From Arachis hypogaea (Eukaryota > Streptophyta > Magnoliopsida > Fabales > Fabaceae), in assembly GCF_003086295.3 (NCBI RefSeq), contig NC_092040.1, forward strand, positions 58,507,559-58,571,558: 64,000 nt of DNA. The letters run 5' to 3'. This document shows positions 10,352-21,834 of this stretch, piece after piece (the first letter of the stretch is position 1; every line of letters begins with the position of its first letter). A program made the position numbers and the translations under genes. A model generated the notes under the pieces. It was not told the DNA's origin and did no database searches. It was given only the letters and a program-made list of their open reading frames with translations.

Positions 10352-12370
10352 TGATGACATGTCATCATGTACCTATTTTTATATGCTTTTTCATACAAGA
10401 AATTGATGATTAGTGCTTAAATATTGCATTCTTTTGTGCTTAATTGGAAGATTTCCTTGATCTTTTAATTTTATAAATCTTGTAGGAAATAAGATGAAAA
10501 AGAAGCAAAGAAGCACAAAAAAAGGAGAAAAAAAGAGCTTTGGGACACACTTTGAAGTTGGAGCACACTTTGGAGCCTTAGGCCATGCTTTTAAAAGCGT
10601 GGCCCATGACCAAATTAAAGAAGAGAGCAACCAGCACGCACACTGTCCTGCTCTTGCCAAGGGCAGGAAAGAATCATGATGAAACAAAGTGAGGTTGGAG
10701 CAAATTTTCGCTAAGTTAAAATCTGGGCACTCACAGCATGACCATGCCTCCTTCAAAGGGCTATAACTTGAGCTACAGATGTCCAATTGATGTGCTTCTA
10801 GTTGCGTTGGAAAGCTGACATTCAGAGCTTTCCAACGATATATAGCAATCCATATTTGGCATAAAATTGAGGTAGGAACAAAAGTCATCTTTAAAGGCCA
10901 AAAATAAGCGAAAATAAACCAAAGTGCTTCCACCAAGGCTCGAAGCTGGAGCCTCACTTCAAAACAAAGTAGCCTCAATTTTCTGCCCTGCCCTCTTGGA
11001 GAGTAGGGCAATGTCGTGCTCTTCATGGAAAATTAAGGAAAATTGCTCCCCCAATTGCTTGCCACAAGAATCGAACACGGCACCATGAGGAAGCAAGAAA
11101 CTAGGCCTTACTTTGGTGCCAAGAAAACCAAGGAAAAGAAGTAGCGTGTGCATCCACCAAGTTTCGAACTTGGAACTTCACTTTTGGGCAGCATCAGCAC
11201 GCACGCACGGGCATCATTCTGGCGCACCAAAAAACTCTGCCCTGCCCTTGTGGAGGGCAGGGCAGCATCCTGCAGCACCAACTCGCACCATACGCACGCA
11301 CCACGGGCCAGACGCATCATTTTCTGCCCTGCCCTCCACAAGGACAGGGCAGCCTCCTGGGAGCAAACATTCATGGGCCAAAATTCAACCAAAATTCCAT
11401 TTAAATTCAATTTCTCTCCAAATTGAATCAAGGCCAACCAAACCCATTTCTCCTCAAATCCAAAGCAAGCAAAGGCCACATCATCACTCAAAGGCACATG
11501 GATCAATTAAATTAGGATTTTCATTTTTGTAATTTGTTTTAATTTCATTTTCATTTTTCATTTAGTAAAGCCTATATAAAGGCATCAATTGGAGCTCGAT
11601 TGGAAAAACGGCTAGCTCCATTAGGGAGTATTAGGATTTGAGAGCTCTCTCTCTTAGTTTTCATTGCTGTTTTGAAATTTTGGATTGAGGTTGGAGGAAT
11701 TCTGTTTCAATCTTTAATCTGAAATCCATCTTTGTTCATCTTCTGCATAATTTCTAAGAATTGAAGGTTGAATCTGCGTTCTCATTTACTGCTTCCATCT
11801 TTCTTTATTCTTCAATCTACTTTCTACTTTGATCAAGGAAGGAATTGAGATCTAGACTTGTTTTCTAGTCTCATTGATTCCCTGAGATCTTGTCTCTTTA
11901 AATTTCACAATTGAGCTGAGTTACATTCTGTGTTGCGTCTTCAAGCAATTTTCCATTTCTGTTTAAATCTGCTGCACTTATTTCATCTTTTAATTCTCTG
12001 CTTGATTGCTCTTTACATTTTCTTGTTGAATTTTAAATTTCCTGCACCCAATCCCCTTTACATTTTATGCAATTTACTTTTCGTGCAATTTAAGTTTCAG
12101 CTATTTTATTTTCTTGCACTTTAAGTTTTATGCAATTTTAATTTCTGCAACTTTAAATTTCCTGTCATTTACAATTCTGTTGGCTACATTTCATCTGATA
12201 TCCCTTCAATGTTAGCTTGACTAAACTAATCACCCACTAAAATTGCTTGATCCATCAATCCCTGTGGGATCGACCTCACTCTTGTGAGTTATTACTAATT
12301 GATGCGACCCGGTACACTTGCCGGTTGGATTTGTGTGTTGGAAATTTGTTTTTCCACAAAAACACCATCA
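10352..12370 (+). repeat. Family B LTR 2 (central, shared by both interiors)
   Basis: 2019 bases; about 85 bases shorter than LTR 1 and LTR 3 because the segment between CACTTTTGG and GGCAGCATCAGC (one GC palindrome) is deleted. The U3 hairpin GTTGGAAAG...CTTTCCAAC lies near 10805-10836, the GC palindrome in flipped orientation at 11237-11265, TATATAAA at 11573-11580, and the U5 double hairpin at 12275-12288 and 12309-12324. Confidence 0.9.
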
Positions 12371-12376
12371 AGTTTT

Positions 12377-12393
12377 TGGCGCCATTGCCGGAG
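12377..12393 (+). other. Primer binding site, tRNA-Asp type (interior 2)
   Basis: TGGCGCCATTGCCGGAG; one more mismatch to the tRNA-Asp 3' end than the copy at 7397. Confidence 0.75.
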
Positions 12394-12545
12394 ATTGATT
12401 AGATCAATAATGATTAAGTGGGTGAGAAGTCTAGATCAAGCATTTTTTTGTTTTTTGTTCTCTGTTTTAATTTGATAGCAAGGTGTTTGAGTTATTGCCT
12501 CACTAAGAAATTCTATCTCTGTGACATGAATTTCAAATTTCATTG

Positions 12546-13574
12546 ATGTTTACAAAATACAAATGGAGTTCAACTCATCTTATGCTCAAACAAAATTTTA
12601 TGGGATATCACCCACCATCACCGATCTCTAATGGTGTTTGGGAATATCACCAAGAAAATACAAATTCTAAGCACTCCAATCCATGGAGAAATGTTTCAGA
12701 ACCACAAGATGAGCAAGAAAATCAAAGGGGATATTTCTCACTACTACAAAATGATTCAAGTCATTATTCTCATGGTGGCTGGGAGTAAAACCAAGAAACT
12801 GCAAATTCTAAGCAGTCAAGTCTAATGAGAAATTGCCCAACCTCACCCTCCAATTCTACATTTGAAAATTCTTCATCAATTAACTATGCCTCAACACAAA
12901 ATCCATCCCATGACTCACAACCAACACAAACTTCCACAAGCCAAGGACTCTCAAGGATTGAGTCCATGCTCAAAAGATGTTGGGAGGAGGAAAAGAAATT
13001 CTGGAAAAGAAAAGAGAACTTCTTCACAAACATGGAAGTGCACATAGCTCAATTGTTGAGTGCAACGAAGAAAGTGGAAAGGCAAGATGAGGAAGCCTCT
13101 GTGTCAAGCAAAATTTTAATGAAAAATGAGGTGGAGGAGGCATTTGATCCTGAACTTTTACATTCACAAGAGCCACTTGAGGTGACAATGAAACATAAAG
13201 ATTCCCTCCCAGAGGCATTAATTGAAAATCATGAAGAAGAAAGGGAGGAAGACACTCAAGAGAAGTCAAACTCAAGTGAAGCAGAAAATCACATGAAGGA
13301 AGGGGTCATGGAACCACCAATTCAAAAGACTCCAGATGAATACGAAACTCCAATAATCACACAGCAACCAATTCATGAATCCAAAGAAGTGAAGGCAACT
13401 AACAAGAGCACCAATTCTGTCCCTAATCCAGCAAGCAAGATCAATCAAGCCATTTGCAAAAGGAAGCTTGCTGAGGAAAAGCCAAGGCAAGGGACAGTAG
13501 CTGAATCTTCTCCCCTTTTGAGGTCATTCCTCTTAACAAATTGGAAGAAGAGGAAGAAAGTAAAGAACAGGTAG
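12546..13574 (+). pseudogene. Gag-like ORF of family B, interior 2, with one in-frame stop
   Basis: Same structure as 7566-8594 with only a few codon differences. The interrupting codon at 12786-12788 is TAA, whereas the other copy has TAG at the same position. The restart ATG is 12825 and the stop is at 13572-13574. No pol follows. Confidence 0.6.
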
Positions 13575-15331
13575 ACAGTAGGTACATTTCTTCTCCATGC
13601 TTTGTTTAAATTTCAATAAATTAGCATATGGTTACATTCTAAGTTTGGTGTTGCCTTGCAACAAAATTGTTTTCAATCTTTTTGGATGATTGCATCAAAT
13701 CAAAAAAATGAGAGTGACACACCAAGATTCTAAGTTTGGTGTGCCACTTATTTTTCTATGCAATTCATTCAAGCAACACTACTTGTCTGCATAATCATAA
13801 TGCCTCTGCAGTTTTATTTTTTTTAATTTGACACTTTTTCATTCTACTTTCTTTAGTCATTTTTCTGTTTTAAAATGATTTCATTTTAGTTTGCTTATTT
13901 ACTGTGTTTGTTAATACATTACCAAGAGAGCTTTATTCATGACAGATTCTTGGATTGGTGATTATATTTAACAAATAACAGATTCACTTGCTTAGTTTTA
14001 GTTCAAATAAATTGACATATGGTTGCATTCTAAGTTTGGTGTTGCTATGCAACAAAATTTGGTTCCAATATCTACTAGATACTTGCATCAATTCCAAGTT
14101 AAAGTGTCACACTAAGTTTGGTGTGCCACTTATTCTTTATGCAAAGTATTGTGCACACCTTCTTATGCTTGCAATCAAAATGTCGCTGTCTCTTGTGCCT
14201 TGATTGTTATTTTTCATTTTTGCTTGCTTGCAACACATGTAATGCTAACATTCAATGTGTAAAACATTCATGACCCATCTTAGCCCCATAGCCATTGTTC
14301 TAATTGTTGCTTGAGGATAAGCAAGCATTCTGAGTTGGTATGGGAAGGAGAAGAATGGGAGGAAAATGACAACAATAGAGAAGATGAATTGCAAGGTTGT
14401 AAAGTTCATTTTCCTCTCATTTATTTCCAGCACTTTAAATTGCATGATTGTCTTTATATTTTCTGTATGCATGTGTGGTATGACTAAGCATAGCTTGAAT
14501 TTGATTTACAACATGGTGCTGTACCATTATGACTACCAACTTGAGTTTTGTGAGTACAAAAGCAGTAAAGCATCATGATCATAAACAAACAAGGAATTAA
14601 AGAAGAATTTAGCATGTGCATACAAGTATTGGAAAGCTAGTATGATTGATTGTTGCTCAATTGCATTGGATTTTATTTAATTGAAGTTTTTCATCTTGTA
14701 CATTTTGTGAAATCTTTTGAAATCATGAAAACCTTGAAGAAGCAAATACAATTAAAGCAAGACAAGAAAAAGGGAAAGAATGAGAAAGCTGAAGGCTCTG
14801 AGTACCAATGGCAATTTATTTGCTAAGTGCTTGTGGTGTTTATGTATCAAGCCAAATGCTTGAAAACAAAACACTTAGAAGTCAAGGCTAGGCTCAAGTG
14901 CAAAAGCATTCCCTCAAAGCTCAAGGCTCTGAGTATCAATGATTAGAGAGTCAAGAAAAGAAAAGAAAAATGAGCTTAATGAAGTCCTCTAATTAAATGC
15001 TTGTGGTGCTTATGTATCAAGTGGTAATACTTGAAAACAAAGCATTTAGAAGTCGTAGCTTTGTTATTAACTCATGGGGAAAAGCACCCAAAAGGAGAAG
15101 CAAAAAAAAAAAATCAAAAGCTTGTTTCAAGGAAGAATTATAAGAAAGAGATTTCATAAATTGAGCTAGATAGAAGCATCAATCATTTACATCTCTTTTG
15201 TAATTGTAGCATGCATCGAAAACTAGCTTGCCATGAACATTAACTTGCTACTCTTCTTACCTTGGATTGTCAATTTCTATTGCATGATTCTTTTCTTGCT
15301 TGGGGACAAGCAAGGTTTAAGTTTGGTGTTG
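13575..15331 (+). other. Family B interior 2: 3' non-coding region
   Basis: Near-identical to 8595-10351, with the same duplicated AAGTTTGGTGT blocks, the TGGTAATA-loop hairpin at 15018-15033 and the pre-LTR hairpin at 15295-15314. No gene is seen. Confidence 0.7.
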
Positions 15332-17436
15332 TGATGACATGTCATCATGTACCTATTTTTATATGCTTTTTCATACAAGAAATTGATGATTAGTGCTTAA
15401 ATATTGCATTCTTTTGTGCTTAATTGGAAGATTTCCTTGATCTTTTAATTTTATAAATCTTGTAGGAAATAAGATGAAAAAGAAGCAAAGAAGCACAAAA
15501 AAAGGAGAAAAAAAGAGCTTTGGGACACACTTTGAAGTTGGAGCACACTTTGGAGCCTTAGGCCATGCTTTTAAAAGCGTGGCCCATGACCAAATTAAAG
15601 AAGAGAGCAACCAGCACGCACACTGTCCTGCTCTTGCCAAGGGCAGGAAAGAATCATGATGAAACAAAGTGAGGTTGGAGCAAATTTTCGCTAAGTTAAA
15701 ATCTGGGCACTCACAGCATGACCATGCCTCCTTCAAAGGGCTATAACTTGAGCTACAGATGTCCAATTGATGTGCTTCTATTTGCGTTGGAAAGCTGACA
15801 TTCAGAGCTTTCCAACGATATATAGCAATCCATATTTGGCATAAAATTGAGGTAGGAACAAAAGTCATCTTTAAAGGCCAAAAATAAGCGAAAATAAACC
15901 AAAGTGCTTCCACCAAGGCTCGAAGCTGGAGCCTCACTCCAAAACAAAGTAGCCTCAATTTTCTGCCCTGCCCTCTTGGAGAGCAGGGCAATGTCGTGCT
16001 CTTCATGGAAAATCAAGGAAAATTGCTCCCCCAATTGCTTGCCACAAGAATCGAACACGGCACCATGAGGAAGCAAGAAACTAGGCCTTACTTTGGTGCC
16101 AAGAAAACCAAGGAAAAGAAGTAGCGTGTGCATCCACCAAGTTTCGAACTTGGAACTTCACTTTTGGAAACACTGCCCTGCCCTCCGTGAGGGCAGGGCA
16201 GCATCTTGTGGTGCACGGCCAGCACACCAGATTGGCGCACCAAGGAAGCTTCGGCAGCATCAGCACGCACGCACGGGCATCATTCTGGTGCACCAAAAAA
16301 CTCTGCCCTGCCCTTGTGGAGGGCAGGGCAGCATCCTGCAGCACCAACTCGCACCATACGCACGCACCACGGGCCAGACGCATCATTTTCTGCCCTGCCC
16401 TCCACAAGGACAGGGCAGCCTCCTGGGAGCAAACATTCATGGGCCAAAATTCAACCAAAATTCCATTTAAATTCAATTTCTCTCCAAATTGAATCAAGGC
16501 CAACCAAACCCATTTCTCCTCAAATCCAAAGCAAGCAAAGGCCACATCATCACTCAAAGGCACACGGATCAATTAAATTAGGATTTTCATTTTTGTAATT
16601 TGTTTTAATTTCATTTTCATTTTTCATTTAGTAAAGCCTATATAAAGGCATCAATTGGAGCTCGATTGGAAAAAAGGCTAGCTCCATTAGGGAGTATTAG
16701 GATTTGAGAGCTCTCTCTCTTAGTTTTCATTGCTGTTTTGAAATTTTGGATTGAGGTTGGAGGAATTCTGTTTCAATCTTTAATCTGAAATCCATCTTTG
16801 TTCATCTTCTGCATAATTTCTAAGAATTGAAGGTTGAATCTGCGTTCTCATTTACTGCTTCCATCTTTCTTTATTCTTCAATCTACTTTCTACTTTGATC
16901 AAGGAAGGAATTGAGATCTAGACTTGTTTTCTAGTCTCATTGATTCCCTGAGATCTTGTCTCTTTAAATTTCACAATTGAGCTGAGTTACATTCTGTGTT
17001 GCTTCTTCAAGCAATTTTCCATTTCTGTTTAAATCTGCTGCACTTATTTCATCTTTTAATTCTCTGCTTGATTGCTCTTTACATTTTCTTGTTGAATTTT
17101 AAATTTCCTGCACCCAATCCCCTTTACATTTTATGCAATTTACTTTTCGTGCAATTTAAGTTTTAGCTATTTTACTTTCTTGCACTTTAAGTTTTATGCA
17201 ATTTTAATTTCTGCAACTTTAAATTTCCTGTCATTTACAATTCTGTTGGCTACATTTCATCCGATATCCCTTCAATGTTAGCTTGACTAAACTAATCACC
17301 CACTAAAATTGCTTGATCCATCAATCCCTGTGGGATCGACCTCACTCTTGTGAGTTATTACTAATTGATGCGACCCGGTACACTTGCCGGTTGGATTTGT
17401 GTGTTGGAAATTTGTTTTTCCACAAAAACACCATCA
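15332..17436 (+). repeat. Family B LTR 3
   Basis: 2105 bases. It keeps the ~85 bases lost in LTR 2. GC palindrome in flipped orientation at 16303-16331; TATATAAA at 16639-16646; U5 double hairpin at 17341-17354 and 17375-17390. Ends CACCATCA at 17436, followed by the target duplication GAAGG. Confidence 0.9.
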
Positions 17437-17993
17437 GAAGGTTTGAACATCCACTCTAAGCTTGATCAGCTTTTGAGGAAGAAAGAATTTAGCCAAGAAG
17501 GCCGTGACCAGCTTTTCCCAAGAGTCCAGGCTATCTTAGGTTGTGAATCCAACCATGTTCTAGCTCTGTCTCTTACAGCAAAAGGGAAAAGCATGAGCCT
17601 GTAGACTTCAGGATCTACTCCATTAGTCTTAACAGTCTCACAGATTTGCAAGAATTCAGTTAAAAATTGATAGGGATCTTCTGATGGAAGTCCATGGAAC
17701 TTGCAGTTCTGTTGTATTAGAGCAACTAGCTAAGGCTTCAACTCAAAATTGTTTGCTCCAATGGCAGGAATTGAGATGCTTCTTCCATCAAATTTGGAAG
17801 AAGGTGTAGTATAATCATCAAGCATCCTCCTTTTGTTGTTGGGTTCGACTGCCATATCCTTTTCTTGTTCGAAAATTTCAGTAAGGTTGTCTCTGGCTTG
17901 TTGTAATTTAGCTTCTCTTAGTTTTCTCTTTAGAGTCCTTTCAGGTTCAGGATCAGCTTCAACAAGAAAACCTTTTTCCTTGTTCCTGCTCAT
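17437..17993 (-). pseudogene. gag of element D, 5' part
   Basis: ATG at 17993 opens MSRNKEKGFLVEADPEPER, nearly identical to the gag start in element I. The gag core follows (SKFDGRSISIPAIGANNFEL, then ICETVKTNG, VYRLMLFPFAVRDRA). A stop interrupts at 17730 and a one-base loss near 17550 shifts the frame after LDSQPK. At 17437 the gene meets the family B insertion; the rest is at 3506-5286. Confidence 0.88.
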
Positions 17994-19364
17994 ATGAAAG
18001 AGAAGAGAACAGAAAAGGAAGAGGAATCCTCTATGTCACAGTATAGAGATTCTTTTATGTTAGTAGAAGAAAAAAGGAATAGAAGAAGGAAAAGGTAAGA
18101 ATCCAAACACAAGGGGGAGGAATGAGGTCGAATTCTTGAGTAGAAGAGAAGTGTTAGTAGATAAATAAATAAATAGAAGAAGATTAGAGAGAAGAGTTTT
18201 CGAAAATTAATTTTGAAAAAGGGTTATTGATTTTTCGAAAATTAAAAAAAGAAATAAAATTAAAATTAAAATTCGAAACAATTAGTTAATTAAAAAGAAT
18301 TTTGAAAAAGGGGTGAGGAGTTTTCGAAAATTAGAGAGGGAAAAGTGGTTAGTTGGTTTTGAAAATATAGGAAACAACCAAAAGTCAATTAGTTAGTTGA
18401 AAATCAATTTTTGAAAAGATAAGAAGTTAGAAAAGATATTTTAAAATCAAATTTTTGAAAAAGATATGATTTAAGAAGATATGATAAAAAGATATGGTTG
18501 AAAAGATATGGTTTTTTTAAAATTAAATTAATTACTTGACTAACAAGAAACTAAAAGATATGATTCTAGAATTTAAAGATTGAACTTTTCTTAACAAGAA
18601 AGTAACAAACTTCAAATTTTTGAATCAATCACATTAGTTGTTAGTAAAGTTTTTGAAATTTTGAAATAAAGATAAAAAAATATTTTGAAAAAATATTTTT
18701 AAATTTTCGAAAATCATGAAAGAAAAATGAAAAAGATTTGATTTTTTTTGAAAAAGTTTTGAAAAGATAAGATTTTCAAAATTGAAAATTTGACTTGACT
18801 TATAAGAAATAGCTAAGTTTTAAAAATTTTTGACTAAGTCAACTCAAATTTTTAAAATTTATGAGAAAATTAAGGAAAAGATAATTTTTTAATTTTTTTT
18901 TAATTTTTAATGAGGAGAGAGAAAAACACAAATATGACCCAAAACATAAAAATTTTGGATCAAAACACCTAATGCATGCAAGAACACTATGAATGCAAAA
19001 ATGCATATGAAAAACAAAGAAACACAAAACAAGAAAATATCAATATCAAACAAGAAGACTTACCAAGAACAACTTGAAGATCATGAAGAACACCATGCAT
19101 GAGTTTTCGAAAAATGCACAAATTTTTAAAGACATGCAATTGACACCAAACTTAAAAATTGACGCTAGACTCAAACTAGAAACACAAAATGTTTTTTATT
19201 TTTATGATTTTATTAATTTTTTTATATTTTTTTTCGAAACTAATTTTTGGAAAAACGAAAACAAAGAGATTTTTTTTGAAAAAATATTTTTGAAAACTTT
19301 TTTAAAAGAAAATTACCTAATCTGAGCAACAAGATGAACCGTCAATTGTCTAAACTCGAACATT
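17994..19364 (-). other. Element D 5' leader
   Basis: No gene. On the minus strand it is U-rich with many TTTTCAAAA and TTTTCGAAAA runs, and matches the leader of element I (25768-27279) in composition and motifs. AAGTTTGGTGT-like motifs occur (for example the reverse complement near 19142-19152). A long untranslated leader before gag is usual for Athila-type elements. Confidence 0.7.
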
Positions 19365-19381
19365 CCCCGGCAACGGCGCCA
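19365..19381 (-). other. Primer binding site of element D
   Basis: Minus strand TGGCGCCGTTGCCGGGG, a full complement of the plant tRNA-Asp 3' end (from memory), separated from the LTR (19388) by six bases. Confidence 0.85.
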
Positions 19382-19387
19382 AAAAAT

Positions 19388-20008
19388 TGGTGCACGAAAT
19401 TGTGATCATCAACAATGGCGCCAAAAACTTGGTAGCGCTCTCAAACGTGAATCACACTTTGTCACAACTTCGCACAACTAACCAGCAAGTGCACTGGATC
19501 GTCCAAGTAATACCTTACGTGAGTAAGGGTCGATCCCACGGAGATTGTTGGTATGAAGCAAGCTATGGTCATCTTGTAAATCTCAGTTAGGCGGATTCAA
19601 ATGGTTTATAATGGTTTTCGAAAATAATAATAAATAAAGCATAAAATAGATGAAAGAGATACTTATGTAAATCATTGATGGGAATTTCAGATAAGTGTAT
19701 GGAGATGCTTTGTCCTTGTTGGATCTCTGCTTTCCTACTGCCTTCCTTCAATCCTTCATATTCCTTTCCATGGCAAGCTGTATGTAGGGCATCACCGTTG
19801 TCAATCGCTACATCCTATCCTCTCCGTGAAAATGGTCCAAATGCTCTGTCACAGCACGGCTAATCATCTGTCGGTTCTCGATCATGTCGGAATAGAATCC
19901 ATTGATTTTTTTACGTCTGTCACCACGCCCAAAAATCGCGAGTTTGAAGCTCGTCACAGTCATTCAATCCCTGAATCCTACTCGGAATACCACAGACAAG
20001 GTTTAGAC
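19388..20008 (-). repeat. Element D 5' LTR, PBS-proximal piece
   Basis: Minus strand end ...TTTCGTGCACCA at 19388. It contains the U5 double hairpin (19513-19528 and 19482-19497). It is split at TAGAC (20004-20008) by a solo LTR and resumes at 21835. Total LTR length without the insert is about 1.65 kb. Confidence 0.87.
19413..19432 (-). other. Second PBS-like sequence inside the LTR end
   Basis: On the minus strand TACCAAGTTTTTGGCGCCA lies about 30 bases inside the LTR terminus and copies the LTR/PBS junction. It looks like a captured primer-site duplication. A related, more degraded copy is visible at the end of E's 3' LTR near 52951-52984. Confidence 0.7.
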
Positions 20009-21829
20009 TGATGAGTATTTTGATGGAAAAATGAATTTCTCCCAAAACACAAATCTAACCGGCAAGTGCACCGGGTCGCATCAAGTAATAAAAAACTCAC
20101 GGGAGTGAGGTCGATCCCACAGGGATTGAAGGATTGAGCAATTTTAGTTTAGTGGTTGATTTAGTCAAGCGAATCAAGATTTGGTTGATTGATTGGTGAT
20201 TTGCAGAATTTAAATTGCATTGAAAGTAAAGAGAACAGGAAATAAATTGCTGAATCTTAAATAACAAGAAATTAAATGGCAGAAACTTAGATTGCAAGAA
20301 ATATAAATTGCAGAATCTTAAAGTGCAAGAAATGTAAATGGCTTGAAATGTAAAGGGGATTGGGGATTGGATTTGCAGAATTTAAACAAGGAAAAGTAAA
20401 TTGCATCAAGTAGAGAAGTAGAAGAGGGTGTGGATGAAATCAGATCTTGAAGCAGAGAAGTAAATGAACATGGAAAGCAGTAAACAGAATGTAAATTGGG
20501 AATTTAGATCTCAGGACCCAGAGACTAGAAAACCAAGTCTAGATCTCAATGCCTTCCTAGATCCAACAAGAACAATTGCAAGGGAATTGTAAATTGCAAA
20601 GAAAATAGACGAGACGCAAGTAACAGAAATGGAAATTCAATTGCAGTGAAAATAAACAAGATCCAAGGTGAGATTCAAACAGAATTTCTTCAATTCTCCA
20701 ACCCAAGATCCAAGACAGTTGTAATTGAAATTGAAAGCAATAAAACTAAGAGGAAGAGAATGGAATTCTCCTTCCCCCAAACTAAGAAATTAAAGATCAC
20801 TCAATATCCAAAGCTCTCCGAAAACTATTCTGAAAATTCAAAAGGAAAGCTCCCCGAAGAACTTGAATTCTATCCTATTTATACACTTTCTTCAAATGAT
20901 CTTCAAGCCTTGAGTTGGGCTTTTGCTCTTGGTGGAATTGGGTTGAAAGAGGCCTTGGTTGATTGCTCTTGGATTTTGGAGAGGAACCAAAGTGAACCAA
21001 TTGAACCGGGTTGGAGTTTTGCAAAAGTTGGAGTAAAAGTTTGAGCAAACGTTAGGGGTCTAACTTTTGCTCCAACTTTTCATATCAGCTAGCCTCTTTT
21101 GTTGATACCAACGTTGGTGCAAAAGTTAGGGGTCTAACTTTTGCTCCAACGTTGGCCCTTCCTAGTGCACCTATGGCGCCAACGTTAGCCCAAAAGTTAG
21201 GGGTCTAACGTTGGCGCAAACTTTTGCTCCTCCCCTTGTATTTTCATGTGCCAACGTTAGCCCAAAAGTTAGGGGGCTAACGTTGGCGCAAACTTTTGGT
21301 GCCCAGGGGTGATCTTCATGTGCCAACGTTAGCCCAAAAGTTAGGGGTCTAACGTTGGCGCAAACTTTAGGTGCCCAGGGAGTGATTTTCAAGTTCTAAC
21401 GTTAGCCCAAAAGTTAGGGGTCTAACTTTGAGGCTAACTTTTCACCCAAAAGTTTGTGCAAAAGTTTGAGGCTAACTTTAGGTCCAACTTTTTGCTTCCT
21501 GGTTCAATTTCACTTATTCCATTGTCCTCTCTTTACTCCTAGCTATTCCTTCTTGCTTCAACCTTTCTTCAAGCTTTCTTCACCTATCATTAATCAACCA
21601 AACACATCAAAGCTATGCTCAAAATCATGAGATATTCATTCTATCCTAATATGCAACCATTATGGCATCAAATCTCATGAAATAGCATGAATTCATACAT
21701 AGTTGATTCAATCAAAGGAAGCATGAAAATCTACCCAAATTGGCTTACTTAGAGCTCAAGAAAGTGCATAATTCAATTGAAAACAAAAGAAAAAGACTAG
21801 TGAAACTAGGCTAAGATGACTTGTCATCA
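20009..21829 (-). repeat. Solo LTR (family B-like subtype), TSD TAGAC
   Basis: 1821 bases, flanked by TAGAC at 20004-20008 and 21830-21834, with no internal region. On the minus strand it begins TGATGACAAGTCATC and ends with CTCATCA. U5 hairpins lie at 20096-20109 (stem CTCAC/GTGAG) and 20059-20074 (CCGG...CCGG). It probably formed by LTR-LTR recombination of a full insertion. The frame at 20646-21044 has no recognisable product. Confidence 0.9.
21037..21495. repeat. Array of AACGTTAG/CTAACGTT inverted repeats in the solo LTR
   Basis: Four to five units of ~45-90 bases built from GCCAACGTTAGCCC, AAAAGTTAGGGGTCTAACG and TTGGCGCAAACTTTTG, each able to fold on itself. They occupy the place of the GC palindromes in family B LTRs and of the AACGCCAG palindromes in family A. 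Reading frames through it are repeat shadows. Confidence 0.8.
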
Positions 21830-21834
21830 TAGAC

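Larger units (their letters stand above)
5287..17436 (+). mobile_element. Family B three-LTR tandem element (LTR-int-LTR-int-LTR), TSD GAAGG
   Basis: GAAGG occurs at 5282-5286 and 17437-17441, and the flanks are adjacent parts of D's gag gene. Between them are three LTRs (5287-7390, 10352-12370, 15332-17436) and two interiors of exactly 2961 bases (7391-10351, 12371-15331) that differ by about seven bases as compared by eye. LTRs begin TGATGACATGTCATCA and end CACCATCA. One pair of target duplications around a tandem fits unequal crossing-over between LTRs of sister copies of a single insertion. The interiors lack protease and pol, so the element is non-autonomous. Confidence 0.9.

Noticed and set aside
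19365..19381. tRNA-Asp gene fragments at the CCGGCAACGGCGCCA sites
   Set aside because: Only 17-18 bases match, always next to an LTR end; they are primer binding sites, not tRNA genes.
20646..21044. 132-codon frame in the solo LTR
   Set aside because: Lies wholly within an LTR, has no recognisable domain, and the matching region of the related solo LTR (53475-55519) is not open.
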